From NCBI GenBank assembly GCA_033675265.1, contig JAUJYZ010000691.1, positions 72,501 to 136,500 on the forward strand: DNA of 64,000 bases, given 5' to 3'. The translations under genes were made by a program, and so were the position numbers. How positions within the stretch are numbered: position 1 is the first letter of the stretch; the number at the start of each line of letters is the position of its first letter. The notes under the pieces are model-generated. The model made no database searches. It had not been told where the DNA came from and saw nothing but the letters and a program-made list of their open reading frames with translations. Source of the stretch: Actinostola sp. cb2023. Taxonomy: Eukaryota; Cnidaria; Anthozoa; Actiniaria; Actinostolidae. Of this stretch, positions 23,201 to 35,104 are shown piece after piece.

Positions 23201-25865
23201 TCTTCAAAGAGTTGATCTCCATGAAGTGGAACTGTATGTATCACTTGAACATCACCATCAGCATTAGTAAATTTGGGGACATATTTTTCATTATTGGATA
23301 AGAGAAGTTGTGCCATCTCACCCGCAACATTTGGGTTTAAGAACTCAATACCAAGACAACACTAATAAATTGAAAGGAGTTAAATGCATTAAAATATTTA
23401 AAAATAATTATTATGGGAGAGTACACCCCAGGGATTATCAATCAAATACAGTCAAACCCCTATTCTTGGGTTGCAACCACATGACTCAAAATCCAAATAA
23501 CAATGAAACAGCCACCACGTTGGATGATCTAACAAGAGAAGCTAATGAGGAATGCTTTGTTATTGTTATCCAACATGGCGGCTATGACGTAACGTGCAAC
23601 CTAATAATTGAGTGGACATTTACTCAGTTAAATTAATAGGACTTTAAAACTTACAGTTTCTGATTTAGATGCCATTTCTTCAGAGTAGGGATGCTCAATA
23701 TGGAAGACCACAACATCCTTTAGATGTTGAAATTTATCTAAATATTTACAAATCACCCTGCTGACCAACACTGCCCAGCAAAATGTCAGGTTTTCATGAA
23801 CTGTTAAATCTGGCAGTAGGTCTGTCAACTGTACATCAGCCATTGGTTTCTGGGGACTTTGGGTAGGTAAGCTAGTACCTAAAACCTTGTCACGGATAGC
23901 ATACTCTTGTGTCCAATGTATTGACCTATTGTGATCAGTTGTACTTTGGATTCTTGCATGGATTTCTAAGTCAATGTTATCACCTACTAACCTAATATCA
24001 AATCCAGAATAATTGGGAAAAGAAAGGGAGAAAGTGTTATTAGCTGATGACTTACTGACTGACTGGGGACTTTGATATCAAAAGGGCAGGGCATTTTTTT
24101 CAATTCCTTTATTCCATATGTCAAGCTTAGCCTCACAGTTCTCTCCCATTTAAAGTTTATGTATGTATGTAGGGATGCTCGTCGTGTGGTCCTGCTTAGG
24201 TGTCAGAAAAGAACCACCAATAGGGGTCCGCTAAATAAAGTTATGACACAAAAGTAGAAACCATTCAAAACTATTGTCTGTATTAGTTGCCTTTTTCAAC
24301 ATTTCCGACGAGCATGCCCCCCCCCCCTTCGGAGTACTCCCCCCGTCCCCACCCCCCCCCCCCCCCACCTTCGGAATACTCCCCCCCCCATTGGTAGTCC
24401 AATATATTACCATAAATAAACACTAAATATTGTGTAAATATACATACTTGTAACTGGGAAATTTAGAGAGTTTACAAAGAACCACTTCTAATTCTTCGTC
24501 GGTGATGTTCAGGCCAGAACTCGCGTCTTTTAGAAGGTCGTTGCAATATATGTAAATTCCTTCTTCGTAGTGCTTATAACTTTGGATGTGATCTTTTGAA
24601 AAATCGATAACCACATCTAATATCATATCGTCATTGTTATACGACCCAATTTGCTTTTCCTTGACTTCATTGAGCAGCAGCAATGAAGGGGCATTTTTTT
24701 CAATTCCTTTCTTCCATATGTCAAGCTTAGCCTCACAGTTCTCTCCCATTTTTTTTTCCATTCCAACTATGCTATCTGGCGACATACAAATTCCCAGCTT
24801 TTGTAAACGTTCAATGTCATTGAATTTTACGCCACTATGGAATAGTATAGTAGAAATACGATAAGCTACAGCAGACATTTTATGACTTCTACATCTAGCA
24901 GCAATCGAGGTACTCATTGCCATAGCATTGATCGCTTTGAAGTTGTCGTCATTGGATGAAAAATCACATGCACCGCGAAGGCATGACATCCAGAATGGAC
25001 ACATCACCTCTGCCTCGTGACTGACTAGGAGCTTGTTTGAGAAGGCTGCTAATTCAACAGGATCGCTTTTTTTTAGAATTGAATCTGTGGCATCAGAACA
25101 GTACTCTTTAAACTCTCCAGTTACAACCTTCGTCAGGGATTCTTGCAATTCATTACGTAGACTTGGGTGTTTAAAGACTGCGTTTGCTACAGTCTTCCAG
25201 TTCCCATGAGTGAGATTAATGATAAGTGATTTAGTAACTTCATGGAAGCTACTATTTGTTTCGACACGACCACTTGGATGAACAACCAACACCTTTAACT
25301 GAGTTGTGGATTTGTCGATCAATTCTTCAATATTCAACTCATTTAAAACAATGTCCTCGAGTTTTCCTTTGAATCCCAACGATTTCTTTGCCCTGCTCTG
25401 AGACAATGCTCTAATAGCTGGCTTTATTGATTTCTTTACCTGAGGACTTCTCTCGGGAGAAGAAATAGATGTCGGCAGTGTTCGTTTGAAGCGTTCGGGA
25501 CTTGTTGGAGTTGGATTATTCAGTTTGCCGCCGTTTTCATTATGTAGTACAGTTTTTATGAAATGGAAGTATTCACATCCTGTTTTTATCTTCCTTGCAC
25601 ATGGCTTGCAAACTCGACTGGAAAAGTCAGGAGAACTCTGTAGGTTAAGCCCCAACGAAGCACATAATTCTGCTAAAGTTGCCTTTGCCTGGCATCCATT
25701 TCGCTCCGACAACTTGAAAATATTTTCAGAAGAAATGTAAGACGTTTTGTCTATGTTGCCGAATTTCACTTTAAATGAGCACGAACAAAATCTACAAAAA
25801 TCGTTACAAGTTTCGGTTTGACATTTTCTCCCTTTTTTAACGGGTTTCTTTGGCGTAGTCTCCAT
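20254..25865 (-). CDS. zinc-finger/DUF6589-like transposase, six exons
   Basis: Exons on the minus strand: 24448-25865, 23655-23991, 23089-23361, 22743-22944, 21644-21869 and 20254-20977. All introns are GT-AG, phases match at every junction, and the total of 3180 nt gives 1059 aa plus stop. No lesion is seen. The start is the ATG at 25865 (METTPKK); the frame is open further upstream but has no ATG. Residues 24-89 form a ZAD-like zinc finger (C24-x2-C27, C86-x2-C89). A charged linker follows, then a conserved-looking block with AARCRSHKM and GVKFNDIERLQKLGI (exon 1). The later half (GDNIDLEI, then HGDQLFEERAR, then PLDLRMEQLNK) resembles DUF6589-type transposon proteins; D477, D634 and E940 are candidate catalytic acids, my inference. 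Likely a DNA-binding recombinase acting in the nucleus on the flanking repeats. It converges on the helicase gene. Introns carry MITEs. Confidence 0.88.
21379..21606. mobile_element. 228-bp MITE in transposase intron 5, TA target duplication
   Basis: Ends CAGTTCAACTAATAAAA and TTTTATTAGTTAAACTG with TA at 21377-21378 and 21607-21608. Confidence 0.75.
21952..22462. mobile_element. 511-bp TTAA-flanked element in transposase intron 4
   Basis: Ends AGGGCAAGTTGCATG / CATGCAACTTGCCCT, each next to TTAA (21948-21951 and 22463-22466), as for piggyBac or Kolobok families. An inner inverted repeat (tgacgtcatgggggtc / gacccccatgacgtca) encloses a 25-codon frame at 22168-22245 beginning MADESSS in a good start context (aacATGGCG). 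That frame could be the clipped first exon of the parental element. Confidence 0.75.
22509..22725. mobile_element. ~215-bp palindromic MITE in transposase intron 4
   Basis: tatatacactcgattgcaga (left) is matched by tctgcaaacaagtgtatata (right), continuing through ttgtagtat and gagatgcaa blocks. Non-coding. Confidence 0.65.
24084..24154 (-). repeat. 70-bp duplicate of transposase exon 1 inside intron 1
   Basis: 24084-24154 matches exon 1 sequence at about 24682-24752 almost base for base (words catttttttcaattccttt, atatgtcaagcttagcctc). It is a non-functional exon fragment on the same strand. Confidence 0.9.
24312..24390. repeat. poly-C tract in transposase intron 1
   Basis: Several C8-C16 runs separated by ttcggagtactc and ttcggaatactc. 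Prone to slippage and assembly error. Confidence 0.9.
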
Positions 25866-26003
25866 GTGAGTTTCGTACGGTACCGTACTGCCGAATGTTT
25901 TGACAGCTACAAACACGCGGCGCGAGGTGTTTTAAAAACACGCTGTAAGCCAAAGGTCAAATCGTATGATTGGTTATTTTAATTGGATTAGCAAAAAGGC
26001 GGT

Positions 26004-26164
26004 ATTCAAAAACCCATAGTCTTCGGGCAGGCGTTGTTTCCTCCTCCTCCTCCCCAATCCCCTCTCCCTTCCCCTTCTCCTCCCCAACCCCCTCTCCTCC
26101 TTCTTTTTCCCCCTCCCCCTCCCCCTTCCCCTTCCCCTTCCAGACCGCCGAGCTACGCAGGCTA
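26004..26164 (-). repeat. right terminal inverted repeat of the 8.9-kb transposon
   Basis: Mirror of 17274-17435, ending gagctacgcaggcta. The duplication ATGTCTGCT follows at 26165-26173, and the target repeat continues to about 26226. Confidence 0.95.
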
Positions 26165-27190
26165 ATGTCTGCTACGCTTATGATTTCTATTGTATTTCCC
26201 TCATTAATTATTCATGAATTCGATAAGTGAAGTTTATAGAACGAGAGACCGTGTTTTATCGGGTTTAAAACTACAAGGTGAAGCCGAGTGGTTTTAGACC
26301 CGATAAAATACGATCTGCGAGTTTATTGAACAGCTTCGAAAACGATCTTCCAAAATATTACATTTTCGCCGGATGATTTCAGTAAAAAAAAGCAAGGTAA
26401 ACACAAACACAGCAGTATCGTGTTGCTTCTAACGCCTCATACATGCGCACCGATACTACTAATACTCTCAAAAAGATCCCACATTCGAACAACGGTCCGA
26501 AAGTGTGACCAAGGAGCAATCTTTCAGGACACTGACATATATGTCAGTTCTAGAACTGACTACCCGAAACACAGGCCTGTATGCAAAGGTCTCAGATTTA
26601 GTATCGCATCACTGACCTTCACATAGGCATTTTTGGAATCATATTACTAGGTTCCTACTGACACCTACAATATGTCCTTCAAATGTGGGACGAGTTGTGG
26701 TGTTCAGTGTAACAGTCGTCTCTTACCTACAAATTTGTGATTTTCTTTAACGTTTTCCATCGAAAATTATTAATTATCACTTTAAATGAATGTTGGATTT
26801 TAAAAGTCATTTATAAAACTCGATGCCATGTTGTATCGGGTATATAGATACTCGCCTTCGGCTCGTACTGGTCTATTTCCACCGATACAACACGGCCTCT
26901 CAGCTCGTTTGATAAATATCACATAGACACTGATGTTTTATTAATCAGCGATTTATCGGGCTATAAAGACCCATGCATGTGACCGATTGGACAACCCTGA
27001 TTGGACCAATTGCTCATAAATTATTAATGAGTTTTAGAAGTCTAATACCCACATTTAGATGACCGAGGAATCTATATAGGACGAGGTATTTCATCATGTA
27101 CGAATAAGCCACTTCACGCTGTCGTCCGCCATTTTAAATAGGGACATACGCGGCAAAATTTATAGAAATCTGGATCACTTTGACTTGCTG

Positions 27191-27355
27191 TAACTCCTCT
27201 CAATTTTGTTGGATTTTCAAAATTTAAACTTAGATAATTAGTATATAACTCCGCTCGATTTTGTTGGATTTTCAAAATTTAAACTTAGATAATTAGTATA
27301 TAACTCCGCTCGATTTTGTTGGATTTTCAAAATTTAAACTTAGATAATTAGCAGG
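27191..27355. repeat. tandem repeat, 3 copies of 55 bp
   Basis: Copies start at 27191, 27246 and 27301, each taactcc...ttttgttggattttcaaaat...gataatta. They lie within the arms of a larger inverted repeat. Confidence 0.9.
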
Positions 27356-27401
27356 CATCCATGCCAGTTGTCGGACTGAAAATAAAACCAATGTAGGTGT
27401 T

Positions 27402-27448
27402 TTAACTACTTTTTACGAGTCAATCATTGACTCGTAAAAAGTAGTTAA
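27402..27448. repeat. perfect 22-bp palindrome with 3-nt loop
   Basis: The arms at 27402-27423 and 27427-27448 are exact reverse complements (ttaactactttttacgagtc...). No T-run typical of a terminator follows. Confidence 0.9.
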
Positions 27449-28140
27449 GACAATCTTCTTTTCACGAATAGATCTTAAAATTTTGAGCTAATTTGCATAT
27501 TCACGTGCCGAACGTTTTATTTTGAAAACAAAACAAAAAATTCTCGATTTGTAGCCTTCCAATACCCATCATATTTTAGGTAATAAATAAAATGAAAGAA
27601 ATCGAGCGGAGTTACGGAAAATCAAAGTGATCCAGTTTTCTATAAATTTTGCTGCGTTTGTCCCAATTCAAAATGGCGGACGACAGCGTGAAGTGGTTTA
27701 TTCAAAACCCGGGACTAGTCTTGAATTCTGAGTTCAAAACCTGTGCCAGGTCCTGAATTTCAGCCCTACTATTCCTTGAAGATGCCAGTGCCAGCTCCAG
27801 CTTCTAAAATGCAGGTTTTCCCGCGGACTGTTTAAAACACTACGTAAAACAATGAAAATAGGGCGTGGTTGGTTATTAATGGACGGTTGACGGTTAAATC
27901 AACAGATAGTCAACCAAGCCAACCATCCGCTAAGTGATCTAAAAATAACATCGCTTGCAACAGCACGTGTGCCAAAACAACGATAACATTGAAAAGCAAG
28001 TTGTTTCTTTCTATCAACATATTTAACGAGCCCTTTTTGTTCGTCATTTACTCATAAGTACCCACCAGATCGGATACGTTTCACGCTGCCGGACAACTGT
28101 TGAAGACGCTCTGTTTACTGTATGCATTTATATACTAGCG

Positions 28141-30274
28141 CTGGTCGACAGAATTCCGTTCATTATATATTTCGCAAAAAGACGTCATTAGTTTAGAGTT
28201 TTTCGCTTCTAGAAACAACGTCATTTTGATGCTTCTACGTGACAACACATTATACCCGTAGTGACGTGTAACGCTTCTCCAGTTCCTATCGGAGTCACGA
28301 TAACACGTCAAATTAGCTGTCTGATATTGACCAGATATGGTTTCTGTCCTCAGACAGCGGCCGACAAAAGTATCGCGAACACCCCCTCCCCCCATCTCCA
28401 ATGTTAAAGACTTAGCAAATGATCAGAGCGCAGCAGTTTGAAAAACAACTTTGTATTGGAGGAAAGGGGGTCACTGTAGAGCTAACTGTTCGTGGACTTT
28501 TCAGTGTCGAACGCTGAAGGTGGATAATGAATAGTTCCCTGTATTACTTCACCAGTATTGTGATGAACAATTTATTTCAGTATAATTTTGTGAAATGGAA
28601 GGAAATTTGCAGACTTTTTTTAATGTTTTGTACAAAGACCTTTCACAGTATTTTAAAACTATTAAACATATTGAACGAAATAATAGCTGGAATGTCAGAA
28701 AATCTGTTACAGTATCATAACAATAGGCAAAAAAGGATGCAATAGGTATTTTAAAGATTTCTCTGAAAAAACTGTGTGATTTGAAAACACACGAACTTGT
28801 GATGCAAAGCCAACAGGAATGGTGGTGTGTTGTCGCAAACCCCTGGATGATTCTATGCTGGATTCTAATCTTGAGAAACCCTTGCCTTGTGGATGATCTT
28901 CAACGTCCATGTAATGCAAAGTCTGGTACACTCCATTCCAGATATTCCAAGAAAATACAAACCCTGTTTGGTGTAACTGAGCACTGGAAAATAAGTTCGG
29001 TAAATTATTATTTCATTATTATGTACACCTGTTTTCAGAAACGTCCTATTTGAAATAGTAAATATTAAAATGTAAAAAAGGAATGATTGTTACCATTTAT
29101 TTATGATAGCAGAAACTTGGCATATGCACTTCTCTTTCCGAAGTCCTACGAATATTTATTCCTTTTTTTTTTCATTTTACTATTTCACATATGTCAACCT
29201 TCTGAAAACAAGTGTATGTAACGGCATTGAGATATATAAATTGTTATGCACTAGCACTTTATGATTATTATCGTTATTGTTGTGGCTGCTATTGTTGTTA
29301 TTATTATTGTTGTTATTTTTATTATTGTTAATATTATTATTGTTGTTAATATTATAATAATATAGATGCAAAAATTACTCGATTTTGATTGGCTGAGAGC
29401 TTTGCTATTTATTCTAAACACTGTGCAAAAAAGTGTAACACAGTGCAAAAGAGTGTAACACAGTGCAAATTACAAACAAAATTTCGCTTTTGATTGGCTA
29501 ATAAACAATAGAAAATAATTTTAGCCAATCACATTGCAGTGGTTTCCATGGCAACACAAAATTCACAGAAATTTAAAAATTTCAAGATGGCGGATCTTTG
29601 CCGAAAAAGGGTTGAAAAACGCTACCAAAATCACTGAAAAATCAATTTTATGCAGTACAAAAGACAGAAAGAATGGAAAGAAGGACTCGCTGCCTGTTAT
29701 TCTGGAGTTAACAAGCACCAAAAACAACATTTTCACCATTTTTTAGACTCGATATGAAAGTTGACGGGGGAGCCTTCTCTAGAAAGGAAAACTGAAAACT
29801 ACATGTACGTGATAAATGAAGAACTTTGTTGGCTCTTGTACGTAAAAGGTACTACAAACTTCTACAAATTATTGAGTATTCAACTTTGGTTTGAGTGGTC
29901 AGGCAAGTAATCAAGGATATCCAGTGATTTACTGTAAGTTTAGTCGAATTTCTCTCTGAGTGCGTGAATGAACTCTCAAGAAAAACTGAGGTCTGAGGAT
30001 CAAACTTTTGAGCTTTCGTGTATAGAAAATCAGAGTTTTGTACTCGTTTCAACTTTCTAAAAACGATGAACAGCCTTTGTACTTATTACTGTTTGTTGCT
30101 ACAATCATTATGTACTATAGTTGTTGTGTTGTAGTGTCGATTAATTTGATGTCAAATAAACGAGTACTTCGCTACGTGCATAATAATAATAATAATAATA
30201 GTTTATTCACAATGCTTGTTTTCATGTGTCCTTTGCTGTCTAATTTTCGCTAAATTTTTGCATATTATTAATAA
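28141..30274. other. no gene seen; scattered MITE sequence
   Basis: An inverted repeat pairs about 29020-29100 with 29150-29225 (cctgttttcaga / tctgaaaacaagtg, tgaaatagtaa / ttactatttca). A 20-bp unit gtgcaaaa(a/g)agtgtaacaca is repeated about three times at 29418-29470. Short TTG/TTA runs begin at about 29265. Open frames are short and unrecognised. Confidence 0.5.
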
Positions 30275-30436
30275 GTAATCATACGATTTCTCGTTCAATT
30301 TGGGATAATTCGCACTCGTGTGTTTTTCAAAGAGCTCAAATTGCACTCGACCTACGGTCTCGTGCAATTTGAACTCTTTGAAAAACACACTCGTGCGAAT
30401 TAATCCCAAATTGAACTCGAAATCGTATGATTACCT
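30275..30436. mobile_element. hairpin MITE with ~73-bp arms
   Basis: gtaatcatacgatttc... at 30275 is matched by ...gaaatcgtatgattac at 30436, continuing through tgtgtttttcaaagag and caaattgcac, around a ~15-nt loop at cgacctacggtct. Confidence 0.85.
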
Positions 30437-30442
30437 ATACTT

Positions 30443-32660
30443 ATTGCTGTTATCATTATTTTTGTTATTATTATTGTTGTTGTTATTATTGTTGTTGTTA
30501 ATTTTGTTATCATTATTGTTGTTGTTATTATTATTGTTATTATTATTATTGTTGTAATTATTTTTGTTATTATTATCGTAATTGTTGCTGCTATTGTTGT
30601 TGTTGTTATACTGTTGTTGTTATTATTATTGTTGTTATTGTTATTATTGTTGTTGTTGTTATTATTGTTGTTATTATTATTGTTGTAATTATTTTTGTTA
30701 TTATTATCGTAATTGTTGCTGCTATTGTTGTTGTTGTTATACTGTTGTTGTTATTATTATTGTTATTATTGTTATTATTGTTGTTGTTGTTATTATTATT
30801 ATTGTTGTTGTTGTTGTTATTATTCTTGTTATTCTTGTTGTTATTATTGTTGTTGTTATAAGATTGTTGTTATTATTATTATTGTTGTTATTGTTGTTAT
30901 TTTTGTTGTTATTGTTATTAATGTTGTTATTATTATTGTTATTATTATCGCTATTGTTGTTATTGTTGTTGTTATTAATATTATTATTATTATTGTTATT
31001 ATTGTTGTTGTTGTTGTTATTGTTGTTATTATTGTTGTCGTTATACTTTTGTTATTATTGTTGTTGTTATTGTTGTTATTATTATTGTTGTTGATATTAT
31101 TGTTGTTGTTATTGTTATTATTATCGCTATTGTTGTTATTGTTGTTGTTATTAATATTATTATTATTATTATTGTTGTTATTGTTGTTGTTATTGTTGTT
31201 GTTGTTATTGTTGTTATTATTGTTGTCGTTATACTTTTGTTATTATTGTTGTTGTTATTGTTGTTATTATTATTATTGTTGTTGATATTATTGTTGTTGT
31301 TATTGTTGTTGTTGTTATTGTTGTTATAATATTGCTATTGTTATTGTTGTTATTATTGTTGTTATAATATTGTTGTCATTGTTATTGTTGTTATTGTTAT
31401 TATCATTGTTGTTGTTATAATATTGTTGTGATTATTATTATTGTTGTTGTTATTGTTGTGATTATTATTATTGTTGTTATCATTATTGTTGTATCATTAT
31501 TGTTGTTGTTATTATTGTTGTTATTATTGTTGTTGTTGTTATTATTGTTGTTATTATTGTTGTTGTTATTATTGTTGTTGTTGTTATTATTGTTGTTGTT
31601 ATTGTTGTTGTTGTTATCATTGTTGTTGTTATACTGTTGTTGTTATACTGTTGTTGTTATACTGTTGTTGTTATACTGTTGTTGTTATTATTATTGTTGT
31701 TATTGTTATTATTGTTGTTATTGTTATTATTATTGTTGTTATTATTATTGTTGTTGTTATAATATTGTTGTTATAATATTGTTGTTGTTAATATTGTTGT
31801 TATTATTGTTGTTGTTATTATTGTTATTGTTTTATTGTTGTTGTTGTTATACTGTTGTTGTTATTATTGTTGTTATTATTGTTGTTATTATTGTTGTTAT
31901 TATTGTTGTTGTTATTATTGTTGTTATTGTTATTATTGTTGTTATTATTGTTGTTGTTATTGTTGTAGTTGTTATCATTGTTGTTGTTATACTGTTGTTG
32001 TTATTATTATTGTTATTATTATTGTTGTTATTATTGTTGTTATTGTTATTATTGTTGTTATTATTGTTGTTGTTGTTATCATTGTTGTTGTTATACTGTT
32101 GTTGTTATTATTATTGTTATTGTTATTATTGTTGTTATTATTATTGTTATTATTGTTGTTATTATTATTATTGTTGTTATCATTATTGTTATTGTTGTTA
32201 TCATTATTGTTGTTGTTGTTATTATTGTTATTATTGTTGTTATAAGATTGTTGTTATTATTATTGTTGTTGTTATTTTTGTTGTTGTTGTTATTAATGTT
32301 GTTATTATTATTGTTATTATTATCGATGTTGTTGTTATTGTTGTCGTTGTTATTATTGTTGTTGTTATACTTTTGTTATTATTGTTGTTGTTATTGTTGT
32401 TATTATTATTGTTGTTGATGTTATTGTTGTTGTTATTGTTGTTGTTGTTATTATTGTTGTTATAACATTGTTGTTATTATCATTGTTGTTGTTATTGTTA
32501 TTATTTTTGTTGTTATTAATGTTGTTATTACTGTTATTATTATCGCTGTTGTTATTGTTGTTGTTATTATTGTTGTTATTATTTGTATTAATAAATAATA
32601 ATAATATTATTGTTATTGTTGTTGTTATTATTATTGTTATTTGTGTTGGTAATATCATGT
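30443..32660. repeat. 2.2-kb compound TTG/TTA microsatellite
   Basis: Almost unbroken TTG, TTA and occasional TTT, CTG or ATC triplets. Since these triplets contain no stop in any plus-strand frame, long Leu, Tyr/Cys and Ile/Val frames appear; they are artefacts. Blocks of about 130 bp (30553 and 30685) and about 175 bp (30949 and 31120) are repeated, so the array grew partly by segment duplication. Confidence 0.95.
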
Positions 32661-34832
32661 TTTTGTACGCCATGATATTTGGGATAAATATCACTCATGC
32701 CGGATATTTCAAAATTGTCACAAATTTCAACATGACCTAAGAAAATACTGCAATTTCGATCAGTTTAATGGAAAATGCTCTCAAGTAAATTATTTTCATA
32801 GAAAAAGGTTCATAAATTAAATAACAAATGAAGGAAACAGAAACAAGAGGTGTCTATCGCTGATTTTTGCAGTCTCAGCCAAAGAAAACTTTCCTGATTT
32901 GTTAATATGTTTATGCATTTTTTCAATTTTTTGTTCTTGAGATTTGTTTCTAGGTATATTTCAGCTTTTTAGCGAGAAAAACTCTGTCGGGTTTGTCCGC
33001 CATCTTGGATTTGAATGTCATCTTTTGGTTCGCTTGGTGCTCAAACAATGGTTGCCTCCTGAGAGCTTGAAATACCACTATTACTCTGAAATACCACTCC
33101 TCTCATCCAATCGAATTGCAATAATTTCTTAGGTCATGTCAGAAATGTTGTTATTATTCTAAGTAAATAGTTTTCTTGCGAGCAACACTAATCTGAGGTT
33201 GGGCTTCCTGTGTTTCAGATGCCAGCTCGATTCTCGACTTGTGTTTATTATCACGTAAATTTTGCCCTGACGTCATATATCGTACGTTCCCGTCGTTCAT
33301 TTGGGCATTTGTGACTCGTGATATATCGTGCTTAGATTGGATTCGAAGCCTTTTCGCTCGTACTTATCCGATTCTTCGCTGGAATTATGTCAAGATCTAC
33401 TTAATTTATTGTTGACGATCGCTTCAGTAAGCGACATATCGAGGGGAAGGCAATGTTATTACTCGGGCCCAGGCCTAAGGCCGGGCCGAGTCTATAATTA
33501 CAGTTGGTATTTTTGTTGTTGTTGTTGTTCATCAGAGTCATGAATCTGCAATCGAGTGGGACTGGGAACGAGACCACGAGACTTATCAACACGCATCTCA
33601 ACACGACGACCTCTTTCTTCGCAAACCCACAAGAAAGATTACAAAGCACAAACCAATCAGGAGAAGCACCTGAGGTCAAGGGGCAAAAATCTAAATATAT
33701 TCTCGTCTATATTTAGATTGAAACAAGACGCTCTAGTAGCGTGAAGTCGGGCTATTAACGTTTTTACTGATATACTGTAAAGTTCCGAAAGTTAGCCTCC
33801 TCCGCAGGCTAGTCTATAGCTCGGAATACTGAATATTGGTCCACAGGCCGGCCATACCAAACGTTATGACAATGACAGTTGCGTGACGAGGGAGACTGTT
33901 TGTCGGTGAGTCATAGATAAACATCTCCAATCAGACGTATTCGGTACGTCTTGAGGTTGCATCGGATCAGATGGTTCTGATAACTTCCATCGTTTGTTTT
34001 TGTTTAAGATATTTAAGCTTACAAAGGCTTCAATAGCACTATACACGTACTGAAGTAATTATATGCTCAAACGGGTCAAATAGTTCGCTCTTGTTTATGT
34101 TGGTGCCCATGCGTCTCTCATTATGAACTTCATTTCAGAACGCAATTGCACCAGGGCACGAGTGAACGCTCAATGAGCGTCTTGTTTTATTAGTCTTTCA
34201 GCTATGTTGTGTGCTAAGTCGCTACCACTGATTGCCACTGTGGACAACAAAAGTAGTCGATCGAATCCTAGTACCGTATAAATGCTCTTGGAAACCAAGT
34301 TATCCCGGATGCAGAGGCATTGTCACTGAATTATCTGCCTAACAGCTCGTTTGTTTATCGTGCCGCCAACCGTATCAAACCAGTTCCTAACAAATTATCT
34401 ACCTTAATTGATCGTAGAGCCTACTGAAGCATTTATTTTTACTAATTCATTGGCAACTGCAACGTATTTTATTCTAAAATCAAGATATAAGTGTTCATAA
34501 CTGTAGCAAAATGAATACTGAAAAATCGATAAACCACATACCATGATAAAGAAAAAAGTGTATGTTGATTTTTGTGTCTACTGTGCATACGCTAGTAGAC
34601 ACTATAGTCATCATACACGTTTTCCGAAAAAGATGTAAGCCGTAACATTTTGAACGAATCACAGCTTAGTAAATCAGAACAATGGAATATCTTCGCCTTC
34701 GGAACCAATTCGAGAAAGAAACGATAACATGCTAGCAGGGTAGGAAAATTTCTACAAACTAAATAATGTCGAAAATAAGTATTATTTCATATCATCCTTA
34801 TTCCGCATAAAATATAAATTTGTTCAAAAATA
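32661..34832. other. no gene seen
   Basis: No coding exon I recognise. A short GC-rich palindrome (gggcccaggcctaaggccgggcc) sits near 33466-33487, a copy of the motif GGGCTTCCTGTG at 33201-33212, and an isolated tgctagcagggta end near 34730. Confidence 0.45.
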
Positions 34833-35039
34833 GAGTCGTTTTCGTATGAGTGGGAAACCTACGGCACGGAGCTACGGTCACGGTACGGAATCGAACACAT
34901 TGTATTCAACCAATCACAGCGCACGAAATCATTTCTCAACCAATCAGAATGATTGGATACCACACGATGATGGCGCGATACGGTCACTGCACGGTACGAA
35001 CCGTACCGTAGCTACTTCCCACTCATACGAAAACGACTC
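34833..35039. mobile_element. 207-bp MITE, TA target duplication
   Basis: Ends GAGTCGTTTTCGTATGAGTG / CACTCATACGAAAACGACTC, flanked by TA at 34831-34832 and 35040-35041. The interior is a looser palindrome around cggtacgg/ccgtacc. Confidence 0.85.
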
Positions 35040-35104
35040 TATTATATTAATGATTGTAAATATGGGCAAATGGTAGAGACAGTACTTGACGAACGTTTTT
35101 TCGG

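Larger units (their letters stand above)
17274..26164. mobile_element. 8.9-kb two-gene DNA transposon (RecQ-like helicase + DUF6589-like transposase)
   Basis: Bounded by 161-162 bp terminal inverted repeats that are nearly identical, starting TAGCCTGCGTAGCTCGGCGG, and by the direct repeat ATGTCTGCT. Inside are two convergent spliced genes, each starting about 120-140 bp inside a terminal repeat: a RecQ-type helicase (17555-19592, +) and a zinc-finger/DUF6589-like transposase (20254-25865, -). They end 660 bp apart. Four or more MITEs sit in the introns and between the genes. Terminal repeats, a target duplication and a transposase-like gene make a DNA transposon the simplest reading. Helicase-bearing superfamilies are known (helicase-type Academ, for example), but I cannot assign this one; its 9-bp duplication is longer than the 3-4 bp I associate with Academ and the 8 bp I associate with KDZ/Zisupton. 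Confidence 0.85.
26227..28140. repeat. palindromic MITEs; no gene seen
   Basis: Inverted repeats at about 26230-26330 (gaccgtgttttatcggg / cccgataaaatacgatc) and 26815-26915 (tgttgtatcggg / ccgatacaacacgg). Also 27109-27205 against 27605-27700 (cacgctgtcgtccgccattt and complement), enclosing the tandem repeat and palindrome listed separately. From 27700 on I see nothing recognisable. Confidence 0.6.

Noticed and set aside
25866..25916. Transposase start 17 codons further upstream
   Set aside because: That position is GTG, not ATG; the first ATG is at 25865.
17274..26164. Mutator-like (MULE) assignment based on 9-bp duplication and long terminal repeats
   Set aside because: The transposase shows a ZAD-like finger and DUF6589-like motifs, not the Mutator-like signature seen in the 61.7-kb gene.
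30318..32740. Long Leu-, Tyr/Cys- and Ile/Val-rich open frames of up to 345 codons
   Set aside because: They arise from the TTG/TTA microsatellite, whose triplets contain no stop in any plus-strand frame.
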